Position numbers and translations under genes: made by a program. Positions 18,691 through 28,113 of a DNA stretch of 64,000 nt are shown in pieces (position 1 is the first letter of the stretch; each line of letters begins with the position of its first letter). The notes beneath the pieces were generated by a model that did no database searches, was not told the origin of the DNA, and was given only the letters and a program-made list of their open reading frames with translations. Where the stretch lies: NCBI GenBank assembly GCA_025981645.1, contig JAICXH010000002.1:1-64000 (forward strand), in the 5' to 3' direction. Source of the DNA: Burkholderiales bacterium. GTDB taxonomy: Bacteria > Pseudomonadota > Gammaproteobacteria > Burkholderiales > Casimicrobiaceae.

Positions 18691-19779
18691 ATGACTCGCC
18701 CGCTGGTCGCGCAGGTCGATCTTGCCGCGCTGCGCGCAAACGTCGCCCGCGTGAGGCAGTATGCGCCCGACGCGAGCATGCTCGCGGTCGTCAAGGCGAA
18801 CGCGTACGGACACGGCCTCGAGCGCGGGTTGCCGGCGCTCGACGGCGCCGATGGGCTCGCACTGCTCGAGCTCGACGCCGCGCTGCGCCTGCGCGCGTGT
18901 GGCTACGCGCGCACGATCGTCCTGCTCGAAGGCTGCTTCGAGGCGCGCGAAGTGCCCGCGGTCGCCGCGAGCGGCATCGAGATCGTCGTCCATTCGCGCA
19001 GTCAGATCGCGATGCTGCGCGAAGCGAAACCCGGCCCGCGCATCGGCGTCCACGTCAAGGTCAACACCGGGATGAACCGTCTCGGTTTCGCTCCCCCCGC
19101 AGTGCCCGCGATCTGCGACGAGCTCGCCGCGCTTCCTGCGGTCGAGATCAGAACGGTGATGACGCATTTCGCGAGCGCCGACGAGGACGGCGGAATCGAC
19201 GCGCCGCTCGCTCGCTTTGCCGCAGCCTGCCGTGGTCTCGCCTGGCCGCGGTCGCTCGCCAACTCGGCGGGAATCGTCCGCTTTGCGGAAGTCGGCGGCG
19301 AGTGGGTCCGTCCGGGCATCATGCTCTACGGCGCCACGCCGTTCACCCGTCGCAGCGCCGCGTCGCTCGGCGTCGCGCCGGTGATGAAGCTGCGCTCGCG
19401 GCTGATCGGCGTCCAGACGCTCGCCGCCGGGGAGAGCGTTGGCTACGGTGCGTCGTTCACCGCGCGCGAGCCGGCGCGCATCGGCATCGTCGCCTGCGGC
19501 TATGCGGACGGGTATCCGCGCCACGCGCCGAACGGGACCCCGGTGCTCGTCTGCGGACGCCGGACCGGAACGGTCGGGCGCGTGTCGATGGACATGCTCG
19601 CCGTCGACCTCGCAGGGATCCCCGACGCCGACGTCGACAGCGAGGTCGTGCTGTGGGGCGAAGGGCTCCCGATCGACGAGGTCGCCGCCGCGGCCGGTAC
19701 CGTCGGCTACGAGCTCCTGTGCGCGGTGGCCCCGCGCGTCGCTTTCGAGACCGTCGCGCCGGCGGCCGCACACGCCTGA
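18691..19779 (+). CDS. alr: Alanine racemase
   Basis: PLP enzyme making D-alanine for peptidoglycan; 362 residues. Catalytic lysine K35 is in AVVKANAYGHG; the catalytic tyrosine region reads GESVGYGASFTA. The C-terminal RVSMDMLAVDL and VVLWGEG are family motifs. The ATG at 18691 starts the conserved domain (TRPLVAQVDLAALRANVARV). It precedes hldD by 15 bp and likely shares its mRNA. Confidence 0.95.
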   Translation: MTRPLVAQVDLAALRANVARVRQYAPDASMLAVVKANAYGHGLERGLPALDGADGLALLELDAALRLRACGYARTIVLLEGCFEAREVPAVAASGIEIVVHSRSQIAMLREAKPGPRIGVHVKVNTGMNRLGFAPPAVPAICDELAALPAVEIRTVMTHFASADEDGGIDAPLARFAAACRGLAWPRSLANSAGIVRFAEVGGEWVRPGIMLYGATPFTRRSAASLGVAPVMKLRSRLIGVQTLAAGESVGYGASFTAREPARIGIVACGYADGYPRHAPNGTPVLVCGRRTGTVGRVSMDMLAVDLAGIPDADVDSEVVLWGEGLPIDEVAAAAGTVGYELLCAVAPRVAFETVAPAAAHA

Positions 19780-19794
19780 TCGGGAGGGTCGAAC

Positions 19795-20802
19795 GTGTAC
19801 ATCGTGGTCACCGGCGCAGCCGGATTCATCGGGTCGAATCTCGTCAAGGCGCTGAACGCCGAAGGCGAGACCGACATCATCGCCGTCGACGACCTCACCG
19901 AATCGGCCAAGGTCGCGAATCTCGTCGACTGCGACATCGCCGATTACCTCGACAAGGACGAGTTCATCGCACGCCTTGCCGACGGCGACTTCGACGACGA
20001 CGTCTCCACTGTCTTCCATCAGGGAGCGTGCTCCGACACGATGGAGCGCGACGGCCGCTTCATGATGCGCAACAACTATCGCTATTCCGCGACTCTGCTC
20101 GAACACTGTCAGGACAACGACATCGCGTTCCTGTACGCATCGAGCGCGGCCGTGTATGGCGCGGGCACTGTGTTCCGCGAGGAGCGCTCCCACGAGGCGC
20201 CGCTCAACGTGTACGGTTATTCGAAGCGCATGTTCGACGACCATGTGCGCCGCGTGCTGCCCGACCGCACTGCGCAGATCGCCGGCTTCCGCTACTTCAA
20301 CGTCTACGGTCCGCGCGAGATGCACAAGGGCAGGATGGCATCGGTGGCGCTGCACTTCTTCGACGAGTACCGGCGCGCCGGGCGCGTACGCCTGTTCGCC
20401 GGGTCGGGCGGGTTTCCGGACGGAGAGCAGCGCCGCGACTTCGTTCACGTCGACGACGTCGTTGCGGTGAACATCGACTTCTGGCGCCATCCGCAGCGCT
20501 CGGGCGTCTTCAACGTCGGCACCGGAACGGCGGCGAGCTTCAACGCAGTCGCCGTGGCGACGATCAACGCCTGCCGCCGCGCAAGCGGCGACCCGCCGCG
20601 CTCGCTTGCCGAGCTCACGCGCGAAGGGGCGATCGAGTACGTGCCGATGCCGGAGGCGCTCGTCGGGCGCTATCAGAGCTTCACGCAAGCCGACCTCGCG
20701 CGCCTGCGCGCGGCCGGGTACACCGAGCCGATGGCCGACGTCGAGCGCGGCGTCGCGCGCTACGTCGAAAGTCTGATGTCGGTTTCGCACGCTCCTGCCT
20801 AA
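19795..20802 (+). CDS. hldD: ADP-L-glycero-D-manno-heptose 6-epimerase
   Basis: Converts ADP-D-glycero- to ADP-L-glycero-D-manno-heptose for the lipopolysaccharide inner core; 335 residues from a GTG start. It is an extended SDR: NAD(P) motif [10 protein letters not shown], catalytic YGYSK (Y-x3-K), and C-terminal [19 protein letters not shown]. The presence of heptose synthesis confirms a Gram-negative outer membrane. comEA and cysM follow, a familiar Burkholderiales order. Confidence 0.95.
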   Translation: MYIVVTGAAGFIGSNLVKALNAEGETDIIAVDDLTESAKVANLVDCDIADYLDKDEFIARLADGDFDDDVSTVFHQGACSDTMERDGRFMMRNNYRYSATLLEHCQDNDIAFLYASSAAVYGAGTVFREERSHEAPLNVYGYSKRMFDDHVRRVLPDRTAQIAGFRYFNVYGPREMHKGRMASVALHFFDEYRRAGRVRLFAGSGGFPDGEQRRDFVHVDDVVAVNIDFWRHPQRSGVFNVGTGTAASFNAVAVATINACRRASGDPPRSLAELTREGAIEYVPMPEALVGRYQSFTQADLARLRAAGYTEPMADVERGVARYVESLMSVSHAPA

Positions 20803-20885
20803 GCTGGTCCGGTGCCTGCGCAGCGACCGCGACCGAGTTCCCGGTCCGCGCGGCGCACCCATCCAACTTTCGAAGGAGTCATCCG

Positions 20886-21188
20886 ATGGTCAAGTTCGCA
20901 CTCGCCGTCGCACTGGCATTGTTCGCAGGCAGCGCGCTCGCTGCGCTCGATCTCAACACCGCTTCCAAGGACGACCTCGTCGCCCTCAAGGGCATCGGCC
21001 CGGCCAAGGCGCAGGCCATCCTCGACTACCGCGCCCAGCACGGCGGCTTCAAGTCGGTCGAGGAGCTTGCCGGCGTCAAGGGCATCGGGTCGAAGCAGCT
21101 CGACGCGCTTCGCGCCGAGCTGAGCGTCGCGCCGGCGCCCGCACCGGCGAAGGCAGGCGCGCATCGCGACGCGAAAGCGCACAAGTAG
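20886..21188 (+). CDS. ComEA-like helix-hairpin-helix protein
   Basis: 100 residues with a signal peptide (MVKFALAVALALFAGSALA). Two helix-hairpin-helix motifs follow (DLNTASKDDLVALKGIGPAK and VEELAGVKGIGSKQLDALR), the DNA-binding ComEA core. A Pro/Ala/Lys tail ends it. Exported HhH proteins bind incoming DNA in competence; whether this strain is competent cannot be told. The ribosome site GAAGGAG is clear. A strong hairpin follows the gene. Confidence 0.9.
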   Translation: MVKFALAVALALFAGSALAALDLNTASKDDLVALKGIGPAKAQAILDYRAQHGGFKSVEELAGVKGIGSKQLDALRAELSVAPAPAPAKAGAHRDAKAHK

Positions 21189-21199
21189 CCAGCTGCGTA

Positions 21200-21224
21200 G
21201 ACGGGCGGGGGAGCCCCGCCCGTC
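21200..21224 (+). terminator. Hairpin after comEA-like gene
   Basis: An 11-bp perfect stem (GACGGGCGGGG / CCCCGCCCGTC) with loop GAG begins 11 bp after the comEA stop. It lacks a T-run but is well placed to end the alr-hldD-comEA transcript before cysM. Confidence 0.5.
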
Positions 21225-21261
21225 GACCGCGCCGCGGTCGGCGGTCGGCTACAATGCGCCG

Positions 21262-22152
21262 ATGACCTATCGCGATCTGACTGCATTGATCGGCAACACG
21301 CCGCTGCTGCGGCTCGCGCGTCTGCCGGGCAGCAGTTCCAGCATCGTCCTCGCCAAGCTCGAAGGGAACAATCCGGGTGGATCGGTGAAGGACCGGCCCG
21401 CGCTGTCGATGGTCGTCGAGGCGCAGCGCCGCGGCGCGATCAAGCCGGGGGACACGCTGATCGAGGCAACCTCGGGCAACACCGGCATCGCGCTCGCAAT
21501 GGTCTCGGCGGTTCTCGGCTACCGCATGGTGCTGGTGATGCCCGAGAACCAGACGGCGGAGCGCGTGAAGACGATGCGCGCCTATGGTGCCGAGCTCGTG
21601 CTGACGCCGCGCGCGGGCGGCATGGAAGCAGCGCGCGACATCGCCGCGCGCATGCGCGACGAAGGCAAGGGATTCATCCTCGACCAGTTCGCGAACCCCG
21701 ACAATCCGCTCGCACACTACCGCGGGACGGGCCCCGAGATCTGGGCGGACACCGAGGGTCGCGTCACCCACTTCGTTTCCGCGATGGGCACGACGGGGAC
21801 GATCATGGGCGTGTCGCGCTTTCTCAAGGAGCGAAACCCGGCGATCCAGGTGATCGGCGCGCAGCCGGTCGAAGGTGAATCGATTCCCGGCATCCGCAAG
21901 TGGCCGCAGGCGTACCTGCCGAAGATCTTCGAGGCCGATCGCGTCGACCGCGTCGAGAACGTGTCGCAGGCGGAGGCCGAAGACGCCGCGCGCAGGCTCG
22001 CGCGCGACGAGGGCATCTTCTGCGGCATCTCGTCCGGCGGCGCCTGTGCGATCGCCCTTCGCGTCGCGGCCACCCTGCGCGATGCCACGATCGTGTTCAT
22101 CGTCTGCGATCGCGGCGACCGTTATCTGTCGACGGGCGTGTTTCCCGCCTGA
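21262..22152 (+). CDS. cysM: Cysteine synthase B
   Basis: PLP-dependent O-acetylserine sulfhydrylase, 296 residues. It carries the PLP lysine K43 in NNPGGSVKDRPA, substrate loop EATSGNTGIALAM, and the phosphate-binding MGTTGTIMGVSRFLKE. RYLSTGVFP at the end is typical of CysM rather than CysK. It can use thiosulfate in addition to sulfide by family knowledge. Confidence 0.94.
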   Translation: MTYRDLTALIGNTPLLRLARLPGSSSSIVLAKLEGNNPGGSVKDRPALSMVVEAQRRGAIKPGDTLIEATSGNTGIALAMVSAVLGYRMVLVMPENQTAERVKTMRAYGAELVLTPRAGGMEAARDIAARMRDEGKGFILDQFANPDNPLAHYRGTGPEIWADTEGRVTHFVSAMGTTGTIMGVSRFLKERNPAIQVIGAQPVEGESIPGIRKWPQAYLPKIFEADRVDRVENVSQAEAEDAARRLARDEGIFCGISSGGACAIALRVAATLRDATIVFIVCDRGDRYLSTGVFPA

Positions 22153-22201
22153 CGCAGCGCCGCTTCGACGCAGCCTTCGCCAACGGCCGGGTGAGCGCGC
22201 G

Positions 22202-22975
22202 ATGACACCGCTGCTCGCGTTCGACATCGAGACGGTCCCCGACATCGCGGGGATCCGGCGCATCCACGACGTTCCGGCGTCGGTCGACGACCGCGGCGTT
22301 GCAGACTGGTACACCCAGCGTCGTCGTGCGGCGACCGGCAGCGACTTCGCGCCGCTCAGTCTGCAGCGCGTGGTCGCGATCGCCTGCGCGCTGCGGGATG
22401 CGAGCGGACTTCGCATCTGGTCGCTCGGCGACGCCGCCGACGGCGAGGATGCTCTGATTCGCCGCTTCTTCGACGGCGTCGACCGATACACGCCGCAACT
22501 CGTGTCGTGGAACGGCGGCGGATTCGACCTGCCGGTCCTCCATCATCGGGCGCTCGTCCACGGAATCACCGCCGCGAAGTACTGGGACTGGGGTGACGAC
22601 GACCGCGAGTTCCGCTTCAACAATTACCTCTCGCGCTATCACACCCGTCACCTCGACCTGATGGACGTGCTCGCGTCGTATCAGCCGCGCGCCTATGCCG
22701 GACTCGACGCAATGGCGCGGCTGTGCGGCTTTCCGGGAAAGGTGGGCATGGACGGCAGCGAAGTAGCGGCTGCGATTGCCGCGGGCCGCATCGCCGAGGT
22801 GCGCGCGTACTGCGAGTGTGACGCTGCGAACACCTGGCTGCTCTACCAGCGCTTCCGCCAGATGCGCGGCGAACTCGACGGGACCGGATACGCCGCCGAG
22901 ATTGCGCTGGTGCGCGAGCGGATCGCCGCTTCCGACGCACCGCACTGGCGCGATTTCCTCGCGCGCTGGCCGTAG
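22202..22975 (+). CDS. DnaQ-like 3'-5' exonuclease (PolB-like exonuclease domain)
   Basis: 257 residues. Exo I motif FDIETVPD, Exo II SWNGGGFDLPVL and Exo III CECDAANTWLLY supply the DEDD acidic residues. The family is annotated as predicted 3'-5' exonuclease related to the B-family polymerase proofreading domain. It has no polymerase domain. It follows cysM by 49 bp. A role in DNA repair is likely but unproven. Confidence 0.85.
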   Translation: MTPLLAFDIETVPDIAGIRRIHDVPASVDDRGVADWYTQRRRAATGSDFAPLSLQRVVAIACALRDASGLRIWSLGDAADGEDALIRRFFDGVDRYTPQLVSWNGGGFDLPVLHHRALVHGITAAKYWDWGDDDREFRFNNYLSRYHTRHLDLMDVLASYQPRAYAGLDAMARLCGFPGKVGMDGSEVAAAIAAGRIAEVRAYCECDAANTWLLYQRFRQMRGELDGTGYAAEIALVRERIAASDAPHWRDFLARWP

Positions 22976-23075
22976 CGCGCCGCATCCCTTCCGTCAAAGC
23001 GCCTGAAACCCCGTCACGCGGCGCGGCTGGCAGCGCGACGGTGCAGAGCCTGCCCTGCAAAACGGGGCCGGCGCG

Positions 23076-23939
23076 TCAGAGCGACAGCGTCCCGCGCGCG
23101 ATCTCGACGACGCGACCCGATACGTGGATCGAACCGCCGGCATCGACGGTGAGCCGAAGGCGGCAGCGCCGGCCGGTCGCTTCGCCCTGCTCGATCGTCA
23201 ACGACTGCGGCAACGCGGCGCCGGTCGCGACGAGCCAGCCGCCGAGATTGGCGCAGGCCGATCCGGTGCCAGGGTCTTCGAGCATCGCACCGAGCTTCGG
23301 GAAGAAGAAGCGCGCGAGGACCCGTTCGCCTTCACGCGCGAACACGTAGGCGAGCGGGCGCGGGCCGTCCCCGGTGTGCTCGATCATCGCCGCGGCGGCG
23401 GGACTGGCGCGCCGCACCGCGTCGAAGCCCGCGAGCGGAATGACGAGCTGGTCGCTTCCCGTGTCGACCCATAGCGGCTCGCCCTGTGGCGCGAGATCGC
23501 CTTCGGCGAGTCCGAGCATCGACGCGAGCTGCACGCGATCGGCGCGCGGGGATCGCCAGTGCGGCGCGTTGGCGGTAAGCGTCCACACGTCGCCCGACGC
23601 TTGCACCGGAACGACGCCCGCGCGCATTTCGAGCGAAAAGGCGTCGCCGAGTCCGCGGACCTCCCGCGCGACGTATGCGCTGCCGAGCGTCGGATGCCCG
23701 GCAAACGGCATCTCGAACGCCGGCGTGAAGATCCGTACGCGAACCGGAGCGACCGCGGACGGGAGGAGGAACGTCGTCTCGGAGAGGTTGAACTGCAGCG
23801 CGAGCGCCTGCATCGTCGCGTCGTCGAGGCCGCGCGCGTCCTCGAACACCGCGAGCGGGTTTCCGCTGAGCGCCGTGTCTTCGGCGAACACGTTGATGAG
23901 ACGGAATGCGTACATGGTCCGATTGGTGGTATGCGACAT
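23076..23939 (-). CDS. PhzF family isomerase/epimerase
   Basis: 287 residues, two-domain diaminopimelate-epimerase fold. It shows the catalytic Glu in NLSETTFLL, FEMPFAGHPTLGSAYV and DPGTGSACANLGG. The family includes PhzF of phenazine synthesis, but no other phz gene is here, so phenazine production should not be inferred. It lies downstream of mnmH on the same strand. Substrate unknown. Confidence 0.88.
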   Translation of the reverse strand: MSHTTNRTMYAFRLINVFAEDTALSGNPLAVFEDARGLDDATMQALALQFNLSETTFLLPSAVAPVRVRIFTPAFEMPFAGHPTLGSAYVAREVRGLGDAFSLEMRAGVVPVQASGDVWTLTANAPHWRSPRADRVQLASMLGLAEGDLAPQGEPLWVDTGSDQLVIPLAGFDAVRRASPAAAAMIEHTGDGPRPLAYVFAREGERVLARFFFPKLGAMLEDPGTGSACANLGGWLVATGAALPQSLTIEQGEATGRRCRLRLTVDAGGSIHVSGRVVEIARGTLSL

Positions 23940-23958
23940 CGATGCGTACAGGGTACGG

Positions 23959-25098
23959 CTAGCCGGCGACGGGGAGAGGCTCGTCGTGCGGCGCGTCGAG
24001 AGCGACCACCGCGCGCGCGAGCGACCTGAATGCCGACTTCGATGTACCTGTTACCGCGGCGACCCTGGCATCGCGATGAAGCACGAAATTGCGCCCGATC
24101 GCGCGCGCGTAGAGCGGATCGTAGTGGCGCTCGAGCAGCTCCCGCACCAGGGCCGTCGTATCGCCCGCAGCAACGATCGCCGCCCAGCGCGCCCCGGTTT
24201 CGCGGCCGTGGAGCGAGGCGAGGCGCGCAACGAGCGCCTGGAGCTGGTCGCGTTCGACGACGAGGTGTGCGTAGTCCTCGGCGAGCATCGCGGCGCGTAG
24301 TTCAACCGGCGTCTCGACCGTGATGCACTCCGAGCTTCGCATCGCGACGAGCAGCGCCTCCGGCGTCTGCAGCCGACCGATCCGCCGGCTTTCGGACTCG
24401 ACGTAGACCGGGCGCGCAGCGTCGAAGCGCCCGAGCGCATCGACGAGCGCGCTCTCGAATGCCTTCTGCGTAGGTTGCGCTGCCCCCGGAATGTCACCGA
24501 GCAGCGATCCGCGATGGCGGGCGAGGCTCTCGAGATCGAGCACCTGCGTGCCCTCGGCGGCGAGCGCCTCGATGAGACGCGACTTTCCGGATCCGGTGAG
24601 CCCGCAGACGACGCGATAACGAAAGCACTGCGGCAGTTCGCCGAGCATGGCGACGACGTGCCGGCGCCACGCACGGTAGCCGCCTTCGAGCTGCGCGGCG
24701 CGAAAGCCGATCTCGCGCAGCACGTGCACGAGCGCGCGGCTGCGCTGGCCGCCGCGCCAGCAATAGACGAGCGGCGCCCATTCCGGCGGACGATCGCGAA
24801 CATGGGCCTCGACGATGTTCGCGACGTTGCGGGCGACGAGTGCGGCACCGAGCTTGCGCGCTTCGAACGCCGACACCTGGACGTAGAGCGTGCCGACGCG
24901 CGCGCGCTCGGTGTCGTCGAGCACCGGGAGGTTGACGGCGCCGGGAAGGTGGTCGAGCGCGAATTCACCGGGTGAGCGAACGTCGATGCGGTCGGCGTAG
25001 CCGGCGAGTGCTGCGATCGGCACCTTCGCTTCGGGCCGCGCGGGCGGTCCCGGAGGGAGTGGGGTCAACGCGCCGCCACCGGAATGCTGCGCGCTCAT
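23959..25098 (-). CDS. mnmH: tRNA 2-selenouridine synthase
   Basis: Replaces sulfur by selenium in the wobble 2-thiouridine of tRNAs, through a geranylated intermediate; 379 residues. The rhodanese domain has its catalytic Cys in LVYCWRGGQRSRAL, and the P-loop domain has GLTGSGKSRLIEAL. Its presence implies a selenophosphate supply (selD), not seen in this window. The start ATG at 25098 overlaps the esterase stop as ATGA, so the two are coupled. Confidence 0.93.
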   Translation of the reverse strand: MSAQHSGGGALTPLPPGPPARPEAKVPIAALAGYADRIDVRSPGEFALDHLPGAVNLPVLDDTERARVGTLYVQVSAFEARKLGAALVARNVANIVEAHVRDRPPEWAPLVYCWRGGQRSRALVHVLREIGFRAAQLEGGYRAWRRHVVAMLGELPQCFRYRVVCGLTGSGKSRLIEALAAEGTQVLDLESLARHRGSLLGDIPGAAQPTQKAFESALVDALGRFDAARPVYVESESRRIGRLQTPEALLVAMRSSECITVETPVELRAAMLAEDYAHLVVERDQLQALVARLASLHGRETGARWAAIVAAGDTTALVRELLERHYDPLYARAIGRNFVLHRDARVAAVTGTSKSAFRSLARAVVALDAPHDEPLPVAG

Positions 25099-25862
25099 CG
25101 GTTCTTCCGGCTCGCGGTCGCGTTGGTGCGCTTGCCGATCAGCGGCAGCAGCGCGGGCCAGACGTTGTCGAGCATGCGCGGCTGCGCCGCGGCGATCGGA
25201 TGAATGTGATCGGGCTGGAACCGCGACAGGTCCTCGCCGAAGCCCGCGAAGAGCCACGGGACGAGCGCGGCGTTGCGTGCCCGGGCGACCTCGCCATAGA
25301 TCGCGTCGAATGCGCGCGCGTACGCTGGTCCGTAGTTGGGCGGCATCTTCATGCCGAGAATCAGTACACGCGCGCGTGCAACCTCGGCGTCGCGCGCCAT
25401 CGCATCCAGATTGTCGCGTGTGGCAGCAACGTCGCCACCGCGCAGACCGTCGTTGCCGCCGAGTTCGAGCACCACGATCGTCGGCTGGTACTCGCGCAAC
25501 AGTACCGGCAATCGTGCGCGTCCGCCCGCAGTCGTGTCGCCGGAGATCGACGCGTTCACGACGCGCTCGCGGTAACCTTCGGTCTGCAGTCGTGCCGCGA
25601 GCAGCGCGACCCAGCCTTGGCCGGCTTCGAGCCCGTAGCCTGCGGAGATCGAGTCACCGACGACGAGAATGACCGGGGCAGGATGGTCGGTGCCGAGCGG
25701 CGCAGCCGCCGCGACGACAGGTGTTGCCGCGACGACAATCGCCGCGATGACGAATGCGGCGGCCGCGAGCGCCGCGGCGACCAACGCCGCCAGCGTCGCA
25801 GGCAGGCGTGCCGACTGCGGTCCGGTGGTCGCTGCGGCGCCCCGATCGAACATGCCGCCCAT
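25095..25862 (-). CDS. tesA: TesA-like SGNH arylesterase/thioesterase
   Basis: Periplasmic SGNH hydrolase of 255 residues. A long hydrophobic signal segment (LVAAALAAAAFVIAAIVVAA) precedes the catalytic blocks GDSISAGYG (Ser), SGDTTAGG (Gly), GGNDGLRG (Asn) and DHIHP (Asp and His). ATG 25862 (MGGMFDRG) or ATG 25853 may start it. It diverges from an ABC ATPase across 58 bp. In enterobacteria the corresponding tesA-ybbA-ybbP genes are neighbours. Confidence 0.9.
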   Translation of the reverse strand: MGGMFDRGAAATTGPQSARLPATLAALVAAALAAAAFVIAAIVVAATPVVAAAAPLGTDHPAPVILVVGDSISAGYGLEAGQGWVALLAARLQTEGYRERVVNASISGDTTAGGRARLPVLLREYQPTIVVLELGGNDGLRGGDVAATRDNLDAMARDAEVARARVLILGMKMPPNYGPAYARAFDAIYGEVARARNAALVPWLFAGFGEDLSRFQPDHIHPIAAAQPRMLDNVWPALLPLIGKRTNATASRKNR

Positions 25863-25920
25863 TGTAGCGACGGCCTTGCACGCTGCCGCAGCCACGTAGA
25901 ATCGCGCGCAGTCCGCAACG

Positions 25921-26622
25921 ATGCCTGCAATGTCCCAACCGATCGTGCGTGCCGAGTCGCTCGGCCGCGTCGTACAGAGTGGTGACGCGCCACTGTCGAT
26001 CCTCGACGACGTCTCGTTCGCGCTCGACGCGGGCGAGCGCGCCGCGATTGTCGGCGCGAGCGGATCCGGCAAGACGACGCTCCTGGGACTGCTCGCGGGC
26101 CTCGATCGCCCGAGCTCCGGGGAGGTCTGGCTCGACGGCATCGCGCTCTCGACGCAGGACGAGGACGGCCGCGCGGCGCTGCGCCAGCGCCTGATCGGCT
26201 TCGTGTTCCAGTCGTTCCAGCTCCTGCCGGCGCTGACGGCGGAGGAGAACGTCATGCTGCCGCTCGACCTCGCCGGGTTGCGCGATGCCGGCGCCACCGC
26301 ACGTGGCTGGCTCGATCGCGTCGGCCTCGGTTCGCGCCGGACGCACTACCCGCGGCAGCTCTCGGGGGGCGAACAGCAGCGGGTCGCCATCGCGCGCGCC
26401 TTCGCCGGCGGTCCCCGCATCCTGATGGCCGACGAGCCGACCGGCAATCTCGACGCGGCCACCGGCGCGACCGTCGCAGCGTTGATGTTCGACCTCAATC
26501 GCGAGGAAGGGACGACGCTCGTACTGGTGACGCACGATACCGAGCTCGCGACGCGTTGCTCGCGTATCCTGTCGCTCGAGTCGGGAAGGCTCGTCGGCGA
26601 TCGCATTCAGACGATCGGCTGA
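25921..26622 (+). CDS. ABC transporter ATP-binding protein (YbbA/LolD-like)
   Basis: 233-residue ATPase of the MacB/LolD group. Walker A GASGSGKTTLLG, signature LSGGEQQRVAIARA, Walker B ILMADEPTGNLD, and the H-loop VLVTHD are all present. Such ATPases pair with FtsX-type permeases; the likely partner is the 855-residue permease starting at 31258, separated from it here by four other genes. ATG 25930 is an alternative start. Its divergence from tesA matches the YbbA assignment. Confidence 0.9.
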   Translation: MPAMSQPIVRAESLGRVVQSGDAPLSILDDVSFALDAGERAAIVGASGSGKTTLLGLLAGLDRPSSGEVWLDGIALSTQDEDGRAALRQRLIGFVFQSFQLLPALTAEENVMLPLDLAGLRDAGATARGWLDRVGLGSRRTHYPRQLSGGEQQRVAIARAFAGGPRILMADEPTGNLDAATGATVAALMFDLNREEGTTLVLVTHDTELATRCSRILSLESGRLVGDRIQTIG

Positions 26623-26676
26623 CCCTTCGACGCGCGGCGAAACATCGCGGCGCCGCCCGCGGCTATCGTAGGCGGC

Positions 26677-28113
26677 ATGAATGTACTTCCAGGGATCTCA
26701 TCGAATTCCGTAACGACGTCCGTCACCGTCACGTCGCGAAGCCATTCGACCGCATGGGCGATCATGGCCGCAAGCGTCGGCTTCGCCGTCGTCCAGCTCG
26801 ATGTCACGATCGTCAACGTCGCGCTTCCGCGCATTGCCGAGCTCGGCGCATCGGTCGCGATGCTGCAGTGGATCGTCGACGGCTACGCGCTGGCGTTTGC
26901 CGCACTGCTGCTGTCGGCGGGTGTGGTCGCCGATCGGGTGGGGGCCCGCCGCGTCTGCGTCGCCGGGTTTGCGCTGTTCGCGCTCGCTTCGGGAGCATGC
27001 GGGCTCGCGTTCGATCCGGCGTCGCTTGTTGCTGCGCGCGCGCTGCAGGGCGCAGGCGCAGCGCTTCTCGTGCCGAGTTCCCTCGCACTGCTCGACCAGG
27101 CGACCCGCCACGATGCCGCGCTGCGTTCCCGGGCGGTCGGCTGGTGGACCGCGGCGGGCGGCGTGTCGATCGCTGCCGGCCCCGTCGTCGGAGGGCTGCT
27201 GCTCGACGCATTCGACTGGCGGAGCATCTTCCTCGTCAACCTGCCGTTGTGCGCGATCGGCGCGTACCTGACGCTGGGCTGGCACGAGCGATCGGTAAGC
27301 CTCCCGGCATCGCGGCGCTTCGACCCGGTCGGGCAGCTGCTCGCCGTCGTTGCAGTGGGGGCCCTGGTCGCCGCGATCATCGAGGTACCGGTGCTCGGCG
27401 TCGGGCATCCGCTGGCTGCAGGCTGCCTCGCCGTCGCGCTCGCCTCGGGATGGGGGTTCCGATTCGCCGAGGTGCGAGTGGCCGATCCGATGCTTCCGCC
27501 GGACTTGCTGCGCTCGCCAGGGCTCGCCGCAGCCGTCGCGTTCGGCGTCGTCGTGAACCTCACGTACTATGGGGCGATCTTCGTGCTGAGCCTGTACCTG
27601 CAGCAGGTCCTCGGCTACCCGGCGTTCACCGCGGGACTCGCCTTCGTGCCGCTTACCGCGACCTTCATCGTCTCCAACCTCGCGAGCGCGAAGGTCACGG
27701 CGCGACACGGACCGCACGTATCGATGCTCGTCGGCGCATCGATCGGTGTCTTGGGCTTCGCATTGCTCGGTGCTTTCGACCGCCATACTGCGTACGCCGC
27801 GATGCTGCCGGCGTTCGCCTTGATTCCTGCCGGGATGGGTCTTGCCGTTCCAGCAATGACGACGGTCGTCCTCTGCGGCGCCGATGCACGGCGCGCGGGC
27901 ACGTCGTCAGGGGTGCTGAACGCGGCCCGCCAGTTCGGCGGCGCGATCGGCGTCGCGGCATTCGGTGCGCTCGCGACCGGAGGGCCCGTCCCTATAATCT
28001 CCGGTCTGCACGCTGCCGCCGCGATCGCGGCGGTTCTGCTCGCCGGCGCGGCGGCGACCGCCTGGATCGGCGTCAGGGCGGCGTCGGGCGTGCATCAGGG
28101 AATCCCGTCATGA
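26677..28113 (+). CDS. MFS multidrug-efflux type transporter (DHA2, 14 TM)
   Basis: 478 residues with about 14 hydrophobic helices. Motif VVQLDVTIVNVALPRI (family motif D1) and ADRVGARRVCV (motif A) indicate drug:H+ antiporter-2 proteins such as EmrB/QacA. Its first 25 residues are Ser/Thr-rich and less conserved. It overlaps the ArsR-like regulator in ATGA, so efflux is probably controlled by that regulator. Substrate unknown. Confidence 0.9.
   Translation: MNVLPGISSNSVTTSVTVTSRSHSTAWAIMAASVGFAVVQLDVTIVNVALPRIAELGASVAMLQWIVDGYALAFAALLLSAGVVADRVGARRVCVAGFALFALASGACGLAFDPASLVAARALQGAGAALLVPSSLALLDQATRHDAALRSRAVGWWTAAGGVSIAAGPVVGGLLLDAFDWRSIFLVNLPLCAIGAYLTLGWHERSVSLPASRRFDPVGQLLAVVAVGALVAAIIEVPVLGVGHPLAAGCLAVALASGWGFRFAEVRVADPMLPPDLLRSPGLAAAVAFGVVVNLTYYGAIFVLSLYLQQVLGYPAFTAGLAFVPLTATFIVSNLASAKVTARHGPHVSMLVGASIGVLGFALLGAFDRHTAYAAMLPAFALIPAGMGLAVPAMTTVVLCGADARRAGTSSGVLNAARQFGGAIGVAAFGALATGGPVPIISGLHAAAAIAAVLLAGAAATAWIGVRAASGVHQGIPS

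Noticed and set aside
23076..23939. PhzF-like gene as evidence for phenazine synthesis
   Set aside because: No phzA-G partners are present; PhzF homologues are common and mostly of unknown function.
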